Assembly: GCA_964615975.1 (NCBI GenBank)
Contig: CAZTTH010000023.1
Location: 1 to 52,318 of the forward strand
Length of the DNA: 52,318 nt
Direction: 5' to 3'
DNA from: CAZTTH01 sp964615975
Lineage (GTDB): Bacteria; Verrucomicrobiota; Lentisphaeria; JABSQK01; JAJFLO01
The position numbers were made by a program, and so were the translations under genes. This document shows positions 1 through 8,342 of this stretch, piece after piece. Below the pieces are notes generated by a model. The model had not been told where the DNA came from and ran no database searches. It saw nothing but the letters and a program-made list of their open reading frames with translations. The number at the start of each line of letters is the position of its first letter. The first letter of the stretch is position 1.

Positions 1-315
1 GGACGAATTACAATATCATTATTGATAAATTCTTTTTAGAAATTTTTTTACCTACCGTGCGGATTTGTGGGTTATCTTGAGTATGTTTCTTCTCAAGAAA
101 TACCGATTCTCACTAATTTCAGACTATGGACAACTGGAGTGGCGGTTTAATGGTGAGTTGGTTTACCATAATAATGCGGATAACCGCCGAACTGTTAAAA
201 ACCGCCTAAAATTTTCTATTGTTGACGTTGCAGTTCACCCACAAATTCCGATTAATAGTCGTATTATTAAAATTGCAATTTATTTCTTGTTTTCACAATT
301 GGTAAATGTGACACT
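1..315. other. Left-edge non-coding stretch
   Basis: I see no convincing gene here. A weak TTG-initiated open frame on the plus strand has no recognisable domain and no clear ribosome site. The stretch holds short complementary blocks: GGCGGTT at 141-147 can pair with AACCGCC at either 182-188 or 200-206. It lies past the 3' end of the phosphoesterase gene, so it may be a trailer, or part of a locus lying mostly outside the window. Confidence 0.4.
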
Positions 316-1149
316 TTAAACTTCGATGACATTGATCCAACGTTGATTAAATGATTTATGTGTATCAGAAAATTCAAGGTAATTAATAACTCCGTTAGTC
401 GTCAGGGATCCTGCACAAATTTCTATACTATTTCTATTATCTACTCTGATATAATGATGATGAATATGCCCACATAATGAAATATTTATTTTCTCGTTTT
501 TAAACGCGTCAATTAATGTATTCATATTTTGACAACAACGACGTCTGGGCAATGCTTGTCCCATATGATCATATAATGGGAAGTGACCTATCAAAACACG
601 CATCGGCAGTTTAGAATTATCACACTCAGGGGTAAACAGAAAATCAAACAACCATTGATTGGTCTGTTTTGTAATCATTCCGGTTGACATAAGCCATGAA
701 ACGGGCAACGCTTCATTAACTAAGATAAATTGCACTCCATTTTGATTAAAAATCAATGGCAGATCAGATAATTGCCACCGATTTTGGTTTAAACAATAAA
801 AAGCATTTTCTAATGCGTTAAAACAGTCACGATCCTGAACATAGTGATCGTGATTTCCAGGTACATAAATAAAGATTATCTTGGGATCTTGCCAAAGAGG
901 TTTTAATGCAGAAATTGATTTATTAAATTCTGCGGGGGAGCTGAGAGATGTTATATCTCCACTGCAAACAACAACTTCAGGAGTCAATTCTTTTATCTTT
1001 TCAACAGCAATCGAGACCCAGTCCCAATGTTGTTGATTTCTTCTTCTTAATAGGTAGTTTATTGCACCCAGCAAGCGCTTATCAAAATACCCGTGCCATC
1101 CCGACAACCATCTTGTTGCATGTATATCTGAAAAATGAACGACACGCAT
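316..1149 (-). CDS. Calcineurin-like metallophosphoesterase
   Basis: This is a predicted dinuclear-metal phosphohydrolase of the calcineurin-like superfamily, 277 residues and probably cytoplasmic. The metal-binding blocks are all present and in order: D8 and H10 in FSDIH, D65 in SGDIT, N99-H100-D101 in GNHDH, then IGHFP and a C-terminal GHIHHH. The N-terminus starts directly on the first strand of the fold, which supports the ATG at 1149. There is no signal peptide. The family covers cyclic nucleotide phosphodiesterases, protein phosphatases and UDP-diacylglucosamine hydrolases, and the substrate cannot be fixed from sequence. The next gene in the same direction ends or starts about 110 bases away with no obvious functional link. 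Confidence 0.88.
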   Translation of the reverse strand: MRVVHFSDIHATRWLSGWHGYFDKRLLGAINYLLRRRNQQHWDWVSIAVEKIKELTPEVVVCSGDITSLSSPAEFNKSISALKPLWQDPKIIFIYVPGNHDHYVQDRDCFNALENAFYCLNQNRWQLSDLPLIFNQNGVQFILVNEALPVSWLMSTGMITKQTNQWLFDFLFTPECDNSKLPMRVLIGHFPLYDHMGQALPRRRCCQNMNTLIDAFKNEKINISLCGHIHHHYIRVDNRNSIEICAGSLTTNGVINYLEFSDTHKSFNQRWINVIEV

Positions 1150-1262
1150 GATTTTGGGAAATTGATAAAAAGATACAAAAAATTAAAACTCACGCCATAA
1201 AATGCTTAAGATTACAGCGCGAGTTTTATGAGTTGAAATGTTTTGGGTATAATTAGTTTTGC

Positions 1263-1619
1263 TTATTTATTATACAATGCGTGCCAACAGCTATCAAAAA
1301 ATGATTGTGCATTTTCAGTAATATTCCCAGCTTCCAAGATCGCCTGAATATTTTCCAATATGAAAGTATGGTCGCGTTTGGGGAAACAAGTGGTTACGTC
1401 TTTCAAGACTTGATCCAAAGATCGTAGCATTCCCTGCCGGTATTTGTTAAAAGCTTCATTCAGGAACGAATCAGCTTGTTTTTCTGATAATCCAAATTCT
1501 AACAAAAAATTAATAGCTAAGGTATTTCTCGCTGAAGATATAGTCGTATCGGATTTTAATGCGATCACTAAAAGCTCAGCTAATCTTTTTATTTTTCCTA
1601 TCTCTGCTAAAGCCGGCAT
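1263..1619 (-). CDS. Small helical protein, TerB-like
   Basis: A 118-residue, all-helical acidic protein with no membrane segment. The pattern of a helix pair, a spacer of about 35 residues and a second helix pair resembles the TerB/DjlA-N fold, which binds metal or serves as a scaffold. I do not see the conserved acidic metal-binding set clearly, so this is only a fold-level guess. It lies upstream of the phosphoesterase on the same strand and downstream of the helix-hairpin-helix/roadblock gene, and could be co-transcribed with either. Coding likelihood is good because start and stop are clean and the length suits a single domain. Confidence 0.55.
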   Translation of the reverse strand: MPALAEIGKIKRLAELLVIALKSDTTISSARNTLAINFLLEFGLSEKQADSFLNEAFNKYRQGMLRSLDQVLKDVTTCFPKRDHTFILENIQAILEAGNITENAQSFFDSCWHALYNK

Positions 1620-1733
1620 CTATGAGTACCTTTTTACTTTAAAATTCATAAGTGTGGAAAATACTTTATTTCAAATTTTCTTATGTTTAATATAAGTTAT
1701 TGAAATCAATACAACCTTAAGTTGACATTTAGT

Positions 1734-3755
1734 TTAACTGATTACAGCTCTATAGGAACAGTACCAAACTAAATCTGTGGTCAAGCTTCGACACTGTTTA
1801 AGTTGTCGTGCTGAAGGGTAGTCATTCCCATGAATGAATATAATAAAAATTTGATCTGTTCCAGAAAATGTGATTGAATTTTTACCTAAATAAAACGTAA
1901 ACATATCGGCTTCTGGCAAACTACCCTGCTTTAATGATTTTTTAGCTCTTTTATAGAGTTGGGGAGCGACTGCTGCCAAGTTTTCAGTTAAACGTAAAAT
2001 GTCTTCGCTTATAGATGACTTTGCTAATACCAATCCATCGATGCTACTGACGATTATCGCATCCAAGCCATAGAACGACAAGGCTGTTTGTGTGATTTTA
2101 CCTAAGGAGATAGTTTGAGATTCGATTTCGAATATTTCGTTGATATGTAATTCGATTTGCTTTATGCTGGATTTAGGTGTCATTTTGGTCATGTTTTTGT
2201 AGGTATGATTGCCTAATCCCGGCACATTTAACAAATCTTGAAGCTTTAAGTAGGGCCCATGTAGCGTACGATAATTGATGATTTCTTGTGCCAAGTGTTC
2301 TCCCACACCAGCTAATAAGCACAATTCATCTATTCCACTGTGATTGATATCAATTCCATTAGGGGCTTGGCTCCGCCATTCAATCTGTTGAGCTGTCTCG
2401 GCTATCGAAACTTGATCCTTAATAAGGGTATCATTAAATGATGGTCTGGGTTGAAATATCTTTCTGGATAATTCTTCAACTTCTCGGTTTTCAAGTGAAG
2501 ACTCCAGATTGTCGTTGTGTTCAGCAGATTGCTTAATTGGTTGAATTGATCTATCAACACCGGTAGATGGTTTTGTAGGTGGAATGGCTGGTGTAGTTAC
2601 TACTGGTTTTGGCACTATCTCCGATGCTGGTTGTATTTGGGAAATCTCTAATTGATGTATGTTGCCCAAAGTATCAATTTCTGCGGAATCACTGATGAGA
2701 GTTTCTTCTTCAGCAAATGTAATATGTTCATCAATCTGATTTGATTGTACGCTTTTAATTTCTCCTAAATCATCATCTTCTTCACTCACCAAAGGTTTGG
2801 ATTTTCTAATTTCTTTAGGAGTCAATGTTTGATCGAGTTTGTCATCTATATCACCATCATAAGACTTATTAGTATTCGCAGATTCCTGTACTCCCTCGGT
2901 TTGCGATTCTACTTCAGTATGAATGCCAATCTGTGATGTAATATCCGATTTATCAGATATTTCTGAAACATCATTTAGTGACTCTTTATTTGATTGATAG
3001 TTATCCGAATCGAGTGCAGTTTCTTGATTTATTTCTTTGGTCGTCTCAGGGATCAGTGCTCCAGGAGCATTGTGTTCAGTAGATGGTGTTGCCATCGGTA
3101 TTGACGGAAAGAGGTCTTCCATTTCACTGACCATTTTTTCTTTAGAACGATCCTGTTCTCTAACAATAAACCATGTAGGTGGTATAAATGGTAAAATTTG
3201 TATTAATGGCAATTCAATCAATTTATCATAGGATAGGGAAATAGTTGCGGAAAAGATATTTAAGGGAATTTTATTAACCAGTTCTCCCAATTTCATTTCC
3301 AGTTTCCCGAGTGAAAGACCGTACATCAAATCGGTACGTTGAAAGGTGAAGACAAAATTATTGCTTTTTCCATATTTAGCGATGATTTCTTCTACTGAAG
3401 AATTCAATATGTCTGAAGGAAATTTTTTAAGGATCATTTCAGCCGGCAATTGAATTGAATCAGTCTGTATGGGGGGAGCAATGGTAGAGGTTTTTAGGTA
3501 TTCAGGTATGGACTCTCTAATACCGCTGTCTTCAATAGCAATTTCTTCGGAAATTTGAATCGCCGGACCATCATTTTGACCAATTATAGAGTTGATTTGT
3601 GCCAGTTTTGAAATTATGTCCACTGGATTGTTCAATGATTCATCAGTGGACTCTGATGGCGTAGGAATAAACGGTTGCTTAACGGGTTGTTGCTTGGCTT
3701 CATCTTCTGATGATTTAGACTTCTTACCAAACAATCCTAAGAATCCTTTTAACAT
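1734..3755 (-). CDS. Helix-hairpin-helix plus roadblock/LC7 protein with long disordered linker
   Basis: A 673-residue modular cytoplasmic protein. Residues 1-40 are a basic and acidic leader. Residues about 95-210 form a compact hydrophobic domain of unknown type. Residues about 215-465 are low-complexity, rich in Ser, Glu, Asp and Gln. Residues 468-525 are a ComEA-type helix-hairpin-helix pair, with GVGEHLAQEI and VPGLGNH. Residues about 555-655 are a roadblock/LC7 domain. Roadblock proteins of the MglB group bind Ras-like GTPases of the MglA group, and an MglA/MglB-like pair is encoded divergently 366 bases away, so this is probably a GTPase effector or scaffold. The start has a strong ribosome site (GAGGGTG). 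The combination of domains is unusual; the function is inferred. Confidence 0.8.
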   Translation of the reverse strand: MLKGFLGLFGKKSKSSEDEAKQQPVKQPFIPTPSESTDESLNNPVDIISKLAQINSIIGQNDGPAIQISEEIAIEDSGIRESIPEYLKTSTIAPPIQTDSIQLPAEMILKKFPSDILNSSVEEIIAKYGKSNNFVFTFQRTDLMYGLSLGKLEMKLGELVNKIPLNIFSATISLSYDKLIELPLIQILPFIPPTWFIVREQDRSKEKMVSEMEDLFPSIPMATPSTEHNAPGALIPETTKEINQETALDSDNYQSNKESLNDVSEISDKSDITSQIGIHTEVESQTEGVQESANTNKSYDGDIDDKLDQTLTPKEIRKSKPLVSEEDDDLGEIKSVQSNQIDEHITFAEEETLISDSAEIDTLGNIHQLEISQIQPASEIVPKPVVTTPAIPPTKPSTGVDRSIQPIKQSAEHNDNLESSLENREVEELSRKIFQPRPSFNDTLIKDQVSIAETAQQIEWRSQAPNGIDINHSGIDELCLLAGVGEHLAQEIINYRTLHGPYLKLQDLLNVPGLGNHTYKNMTKMTPKSSIKQIELHINEIFEIESQTISLGKITQTALSFYGLDAIIVSSIDGLVLAKSSISEDILRLTENLAAVAPQLYKRAKKSLKQGSLPEADMFTFYLGKNSITFSGTDQIFIIFIHGNDYPSARQLKQCRSLTTDLVWYCSYRAVIS

Positions 3756-4121
3756 AAATTCACCCTCAATTTATTACCGGATAATATTATTTAGTTGTAT
3801 AATGTTACTCAACTAAATGATTATCAATGAATTAACACGATATACATAACCAATTTATACAACACTGTACATTACTTCTATAAAATAAAAACTTGCTTGT
3901 TCCAATGTCAACTTACGCTAACATAACAAATAGATTAAAATCAAGTTACAATTACACATCATAAATACTAATTGTTAATCTATCATCGTTGATAATTTAA
4001 CTCAATTTATTAAACTTTAATCTTGTAAAATTTATCATTAATCCTACAAGTATGACAAATATTGATTATTGAAACGAATATCTTCTTCAAACACCTAAAA
4101 ATTTTTATTTAATAATATGTT
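3756..4121. other. AT-rich divergent intergenic region
   Basis: This 366-base stretch separates the helix-hairpin-helix/roadblock gene (leftward) from mglA (rightward). It is extremely AT-rich and contains no open frame worth calling. Its left end holds a promoter-like element with an inverted repeat at 3784-3818. I see no clear sigma-70 pair or Shine-Dalgarno close to the mglA start. Confidence 0.6.
3784..3818 (-). promoter_or_regulatory. Candidate promoter with overlapping operator-like inverted repeat
   Basis: Read on the minus strand, TTGAGT (3812-3807) is followed after 17 bases by TAATAT (3789-3784), a good sigma-70-type pair about 30 bases upstream of the ATG at 3755. A perfect 9-bp inverted repeat, ATTTAGTTG at 3789-3797 and CAACTAAAT at 3810-3818, overlaps both boxes. 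That is the geometry expected of an operator for a dimeric repressor. In so AT-rich a region chance matches are common, so confidence is moderate. Confidence 0.4.
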
Positions 4122-4715
4122 ATGGCTGTTGTAAATTACGCTAAAAAAGAAATTCAATTCAAGATAGTTTATTATGGCTGTGGCCTTTGTGGTAAAACGA
4201 CGAATTTGCAAAAAGTCCATGAATTTGTTCCAGCACGAGCCAAAGGGAATCTGACATCACTCGCCACTAGTCAGGATCGCACATTATTCTTTGATTTCCT
4301 TCCACTGCAAACTATGTCAATTGAGGGTTTTATAACCAAATTTCAAATGTATACAGTTCCTGGCCAGGTTAAGTATAATAGTACCCGCAGATTGGTGCTG
4401 AGAAATTGTGATGGTATTGTCTTTTGTGTCGATTCCCAAATCGAAAAAACTCAGGAAAATATTGAAAGTTTACAAAACTTGCGGGAAAATCTGGAAATGC
4501 AGAAAGATATATTGGATGACATGCCTTATGTCATCCAATATAACAAGAGGGATTTACCGAATATAGCACCCAATGAATATTTAGATTATCTCTTGAATAA
4601 TGGAGCTAAGCATATACCGACATTTTTGGCTTCAGCATTCAGAGGCGAGGGGGTAATTGAAACGCTTAATGCGGTAGCGAAGTTGGTACTTCAAGATTTC
4701 ATTGAGAAACATTAA
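4122..4715 (+). CDS. mglA: MglA-type Ras-like GTPase
   Basis: A 197-residue small GTPase of the bacterial MglA group. MglA acts as a nucleotide-driven polarity switch, controlling where motility or pilus machinery assembles. The P-loop is GCGLCGKT near residue 20, the switch-2 region reads TVPGQ in place of DTAGQ as is usual in MglA proteins, and the guanine-specificity motif is NKRD. Length matches the family. It is followed at once by a roadblock gene that would encode its GTPase-activating partner. No Shine-Dalgarno is visible just upstream of the ATG, so translation may be leaderless or the start slightly different. A 15-bp perfect inverted repeat lies inside the coding sequence at 4508-4542. 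Confidence 0.93.
   Translation: MAVVNYAKKEIQFKIVYYGCGLCGKTTNLQKVHEFVPARAKGNLTSLATSQDRTLFFDFLPLQTMSIEGFITKFQMYTVPGQVKYNSTRRLVLRNCDGIVFCVDSQIEKTQENIESLQNLRENLEMQKDILDDMPYVIQYNKRDLPNIAPNEYLDYLLNNGAKHIPTFLASAFRGEGVIETLNAVAKLVLQDFIEKH
4508..4542 (+). repeat. Perfect 15-bp inverted repeat inside mglA
   Basis: Positions 4508-4522 and 4528-4542 are exact reverse complements, separated by a 5-base loop (GCCTT). In the mRNA this would fold into a stable hairpin across the codons just before the NKRD motif. Nothing in the protein sequence demands such a repeat. Confidence 0.8.
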
Positions 4716-4740
4716 TATTATCAGGGATATTTGCCATATT

Positions 4741-5202
4741 ATGGGATTCATGTTGAAAAAAGAAGAGTATGAGCTGTTAAGCAATGACCTGAATGAATTA
4801 TTGGTTCTATCTGAGGCAAAAACTGTAATGCTTTGTGACCGTGGAGGAAATGTAATTGTTAGCTGTGGTGATTCTATTGTTGATAATGTGGATATCATTT
4901 CCGCATTAGTAGCTGGTTCTTATGCCGCAACCAAACAGTTGGCTTTGGCTTTGGGAGAAAAAGAATTCACCGCGATTTTTCATCAAGGGACTAAAATCAG
5001 TATATTTATTTCTGGTGTTGGTGATGAAGTATTATTGCTCTCCTTATTTTCCGATGAAACCAATGCGGGCTTGGTAAAGATGTATACCATGACGTTATGC
5101 CGAAAATTCAGTTCGTTATTTAAGGAAATTATGTCACGAAAACAAATCAAGATTGATGATCCGACGCAAACCTTTAAACTATCAGATGGCAGCATATTTT
5201 GA
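4741..5202 (+). CDS. MglB-like roadblock/LC7 protein
   Basis: A roughly 153-residue roadblock/LC7 protein, the expected GTPase-activating or scaffold partner of the MglA encoded just upstream. The domain fills almost the whole chain: an N-terminal helix, the VMLCDRGG strand-turn, a glycine-containing helix and a C-terminal strand. I start it at the ATG at 4741 because that leaves a natural N-terminus after the MglA stop at 4715. A TTG at 4702 would overlap mglA by 14 bases and add residues unlike the family. The distance and orientation indicate one operon with mglA. It pairs functionally with the roadblock domain in the divergent gene. Confidence 0.85.
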   Translation: MGFMLKKEEYELLSNDLNELLVLSEAKTVMLCDRGGNVIVSCGDSIVDNVDIISALVAGSYAATKQLALALGEKEFTAIFHQGTKISIFISGVGDEVLLLSLFSDETNAGLVKMYTMTLCRKFSSLFKEIMSRKQIKIDDPTQTFKLSDGSIF

Positions 5203-5232
5203 CCATACTAATTATAATAGTTTGATTTTAAT

Positions 5233-6573
5233 TTAATCAAGTTCCCCTATTACTCTCCTGATATTTCCCAGTAGATGCGATGGTAAATCAAGTTTAGTTA
5301 GAATTTCTTTCTCTGAATCACTTATATTTAAAAGTAATTTCTTTAATTTTATTCCCGCCACTGCTTGTATCAAATCTACTAAAAAAGTATCATCTTGCCT
5401 GAATAAAGTTTCTAAAATTTTATCATCGATTTGTCCGTTCGGAAAAATATGAGTTAATGAAATTTTAGTGCCATCGTCTTCTCTCCAGCCCCATGTTGAC
5501 ATTAAAGTGTTCAATTTCTCAACCTCATTAGGATCAAATTTATCGATTTTCAGCAAAAGTTTCCCCAAAACATTAGCAATTGATTGTCTTTCTAAGCTTT
5601 CTTCTTTATTGATAACCATCAATTGTTGTGCAAATTCGTTTCTAGTGATGAAATTGCACAAATATGATAATGTAAGTGGCCGGTTAAAACCTAAATAAAT
5701 TGATGCGATGGCTGATTCAATTGGATATTGTATGAGATTTGAATTTAGGTTAAACTTTATTTCTATCAATGATTTTTGATTTCCGGAATATAAAAAACTC
5801 TTGTGATATTCTGCAACAGTTTCAGTAAATCCTTCCCACCAAATATTTTCTGATATGTTATTGATGCCTCGAGGTGGTAATAAATGGTGCCATAATTCAT
5901 GCTCGAAAGCATCAATGAAATCAGTTGTATTCTTATACATTGCATTCAAGTTCAAATAAATGTGATGATTATCAGGTGTATAGAGTGCGTAAATTCTTGT
6001 GTTGTCATTTTGATTGAAATGCCAAATTTTCATTTTTAATTCAATATTCAGTCGCATATTGATAAAGTTTAGTACATCCTGATGTACAGCTTTTGTTGGT
6101 TTTGCAGAATTTTGGGTAAGAAATGTTAGTATTGCCTTAGGAAAATTATGTTGAAAATAATTCCCATATTTTTTAATTTGAGCGATAAACTTACAACGTT
6201 GTTTTAATGGTAATTTTAGAAATTCATAGTCTGCCATTATTAGACGATACTGCGAGTAATTCTGCTTGTCTTCATCAGTTATGCAGTCATCCAGTGACAC
6301 CAATCTTCCATGATCATTGAACCATTTATACAATTGACTTTGTTTTGATCTAACTTCGTTAAGCTTGATACGATCCTCGCGGTCTGTTTGAGGATCTATC
6401 AAGGAAACACCATATATCAAGGCGACAATTTTTGTGTTAACATCTGCGGCAAAATCTGATGCTGATTCAGCTAATATCTGTTGATGAGATGATACATTTG
6501 GTTCGGAATTCCCATATGTCACAGAGCAAAAAATTACATAAATCAAGTGCTGTATTATTCTTCTTAAAATCAT
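5233..6573 (-). CDS. Putative secreted HExxH zinc metallopeptidase
   Basis: A 446-residue protein with an N-terminal signal peptide (basic start, hydrophobic core, about 21 residues). The central region contains HELWH at residues 225-229, a classical zinc-binding HExxH motif. About 20 residues downstream comes WWEGFTETVAEY, where E247 or E251 could be the third ligand, as in gluzincin peptidases. The rest shows no recognised domain, and the C-terminal 150 residues look helical. It is probably periplasmic or exported. It converges on the roadblock gene with a gap of about 30 bases. I cannot name a family; the peptidase assignment rests on the motif and its context. Confidence 0.6.
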   Translation of the reverse strand: MILRRIIQHLIYVIFCSVTYGNSEPNVSSHQQILAESASDFAADVNTKIVALIYGVSLIDPQTDREDRIKLNEVRSKQSQLYKWFNDHGRLVSLDDCITDEDKQNYSQYRLIMADYEFLKLPLKQRCKFIAQIKKYGNYFQHNFPKAILTFLTQNSAKPTKAVHQDVLNFINMRLNIELKMKIWHFNQNDNTRIYALYTPDNHHIYLNLNAMYKNTTDFIDAFEHELWHHLLPPRGINNISENIWWEGFTETVAEYHKSFLYSGNQKSLIEIKFNLNSNLIQYPIESAIASIYLGFNRPLTLSYLCNFITRNEFAQQLMVINKEESLERQSIANVLGKLLLKIDKFDPNEVEKLNTLMSTWGWREDDGTKISLTHIFPNGQIDDKILETLFRQDDTFLVDLIQAVAGIKLKKLLLNISDSEKEILTKLDLPSHLLGNIRRVIGELD

Positions 6574-6781
6574 AGCTAAGTTAGCTCATCTTAATTTTAT
6601 TATTTTTCACTCTTTGTGTCAAGAATGGATACGTAAAACGAATGATAACGGTAGCGGGTAAAGATTATGAAAGCATGTATTCAATGTTCTAATATTAATG
6701 AGGGGATACCAAAGTAATGCAAATGTATGATTTTGCTTATGTCTTCTAACGAAACCGCAGGTATCAAATAAAGTATCTATT

Positions 6782-7216
6782 ATGCTCTGGTTGCAAAGAC
6801 AAATAATTTTAAAACCCAAAAAACGCGGATTCCATTTAATTACTGATGAAGTCAAAGTTCAGTTACCAGAATTGATTCAATATAGTGCTGGTATAGCCCA
6901 TTTATTTATCCAACACACATCAGCGTCGTTATCAATTAATGAAAACACATCATCTGATGTGCGTACAGATTTGGAGTTTTATTTCACGAAACTCGTCCCA
7001 GAAAACATTGATTTATACAATCATTCATCAGAAGGGGTAGATGATATGCCTGCACATATCAAATCTTCGATATTGGGAGCAAGTCTGTCCATTCCTATTA
7101 CTAAAGGTAAATTTAACCTTGGTGAATGGCAGGGAATATATATATGCGAACACAGAAATCGCGCCGTTAATCGTCACATTATAGTGACGTTATATGGTCA
7201 ATGTCAAACCGCATAA
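6782..7216 (+). CDS. yjbQ: YjbQ/UPF0047 family protein
   Basis: A 144-residue protein spanning the whole YjbQ (UPF0047) family. Characteristic blocks are IQHTSASLSINEN, the HSSEGVDDMPAH region, and GEWQGIYICEHR near the end. Family members form trimers with a His/Glu-lined pocket and have been reported to have thiamin-phosphate-synthase-like activity, with the physiological role unsettled. The gene lies upstream of the nucleotidyltransferase on the same strand with a 55-base gap, and may be co-transcribed with it. Cytoplasmic; no oddity seen. Confidence 0.9.
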   Translation: MLWLQRQIILKPKKRGFHLITDEVKVQLPELIQYSAGIAHLFIQHTSASLSINENTSSDVRTDLEFYFTKLVPENIDLYNHSSEGVDDMPAHIKSSILGASLSIPITKGKFNLGEWQGIYICEHRNRAVNRHIIVTLYGQCQTA

Positions 7217-7271
7217 TTTTGACTCTCAGTTCCACCAAATTCAAGTAAATATAAGTGATATTTATTGATAT

Positions 7272-8306
7272 ATGCGATCCATTCGTAGAGCCATGATTTT
7301 GGGTGCCGGATTAGGTACACGTATGTTACCAATAACTAAGATTATCCCCAAGCCATTGATTCCAATATTAAATGTTCCAAACTTAATTTACTCTTTGTCA
7401 ATGCTTAAACATGCCAACATTACAGATGTTGTCATAAATCTCTTTCATTTGGGAGAATTAATACCGAATTATATTAGTAAAGATAATTATATGGGCATGA
7501 ACATAATATATTCATTAGAACCCATTTTATTGGGAACTGGTGGGGGCTTAAAAAAAGCCAGTTCTTTTTTTAAGAACGAACCATTTGTCTTGGTAAATTG
7601 TGATTGCGTGACGAATGTCGATTTGCTGCCACATATTGATCAACACTTCAACCATCAAGCACTTGCAACCATGTTGCTATTTGAAAACCCCAAAAATCAG
7701 TCAAAATATTCCGTGGTTGGAATTGATTCGAATAGTTTGCTTACAGACTTACCAGGTTATCAACGGGGCAAGGCTATTCGAAGAGGAATATTTACTGGAA
7801 TTCATATACTTGATGCCAGAACACTTGATTATTTAGATGAATTACCTAGTGATATCATCACGAAATTATATCATCCCTTACTAATCGAAGAACCGGATAA
7901 AGTCCGTGGTGATTTCATCAATCCAGCTAATTGGTATGACTGTGGCGATCTTAGTGAATTTTGGCGGAGCAGTATGGAATTACTAACTCAATTCAGAAAT
8001 TTTACTGCCTATTGTAGTATAAACTATAAGAACAAATTTGTAGAAGCAATGCCAAGCATATGGATAGATTCGAAGGATAAACTTGATCCGAGCATCAACT
8101 ATAATCCCCCAGTCATGATTGGTGCTAACGTCAAAATAAAGAAAAATGTTATTATCGGTCCCAATGTAATTATTGGAGATGGGGCAAGAATAACGAGTTC
8201 ATGTATAATCGAAAACGCAGTTATTTTGCCTAATTCAACTATTGATTCAAATAGACCAATCAATAATTCAGTAATTTTTGCTAATTCAATGATTAAGATA
8301 GAATGA
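7272..8306 (+). CDS. Sugar-1-phosphate nucleotidyltransferase with left-handed beta-helix tail
   Basis: A 344-residue NDP-sugar pyrophosphorylase. The N-terminal Rossmann-type domain (about 1-235) opens with GAGLGTRM and continues to KPLIPI, the nucleotide and metal-binding signature, with the aspartate block NCDCVTNVD near residue 105. The last 80 residues contain hexapeptide-like repeats (MIGANVKIKKNVIIGPNVII), a left-handed beta-helix often used for oligomerisation. Such enzymes make GDP-mannose, dTDP-glucose or MurNAc/UDP-type donors; the sugar cannot be told from sequence. It probably supplies activated sugars for surface glycans such as those made by the cluster at 20-33 kb. It converges with the next gene. 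Confidence 0.88.
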   Translation: MRSIRRAMILGAGLGTRMLPITKIIPKPLIPILNVPNLIYSLSMLKHANITDVVINLFHLGELIPNYISKDNYMGMNIIYSLEPILLGTGGGLKKASSFFKNEPFVLVNCDCVTNVDLLPHIDQHFNHQALATMLLFENPKNQSKYSVVGIDSNSLLTDLPGYQRGKAIRRGIFTGIHILDARTLDYLDELPSDIITKLYHPLLIEEPDKVRGDFINPANWYDCGDLSEFWRSSMELLTQFRNFTAYCSINYKNKFVEAMPSIWIDSKDKLDPSINYNPPVMIGANVKIKKNVIIGPNVIIGDGARITSSCIIENAVILPNSTIDSNRPINNSVIFANSMIKIE

Positions 8307-8342
8307 TGTATAATATAAGGACAATAATGATTGGGACTGAAC

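Noticed and set aside
65..319. Plus-strand open frame of 84 codons at the left edge
   Set aside because: It starts at TTG, has no ribosome site or recognisable domain, and runs into the 3' end of the opposite gene.
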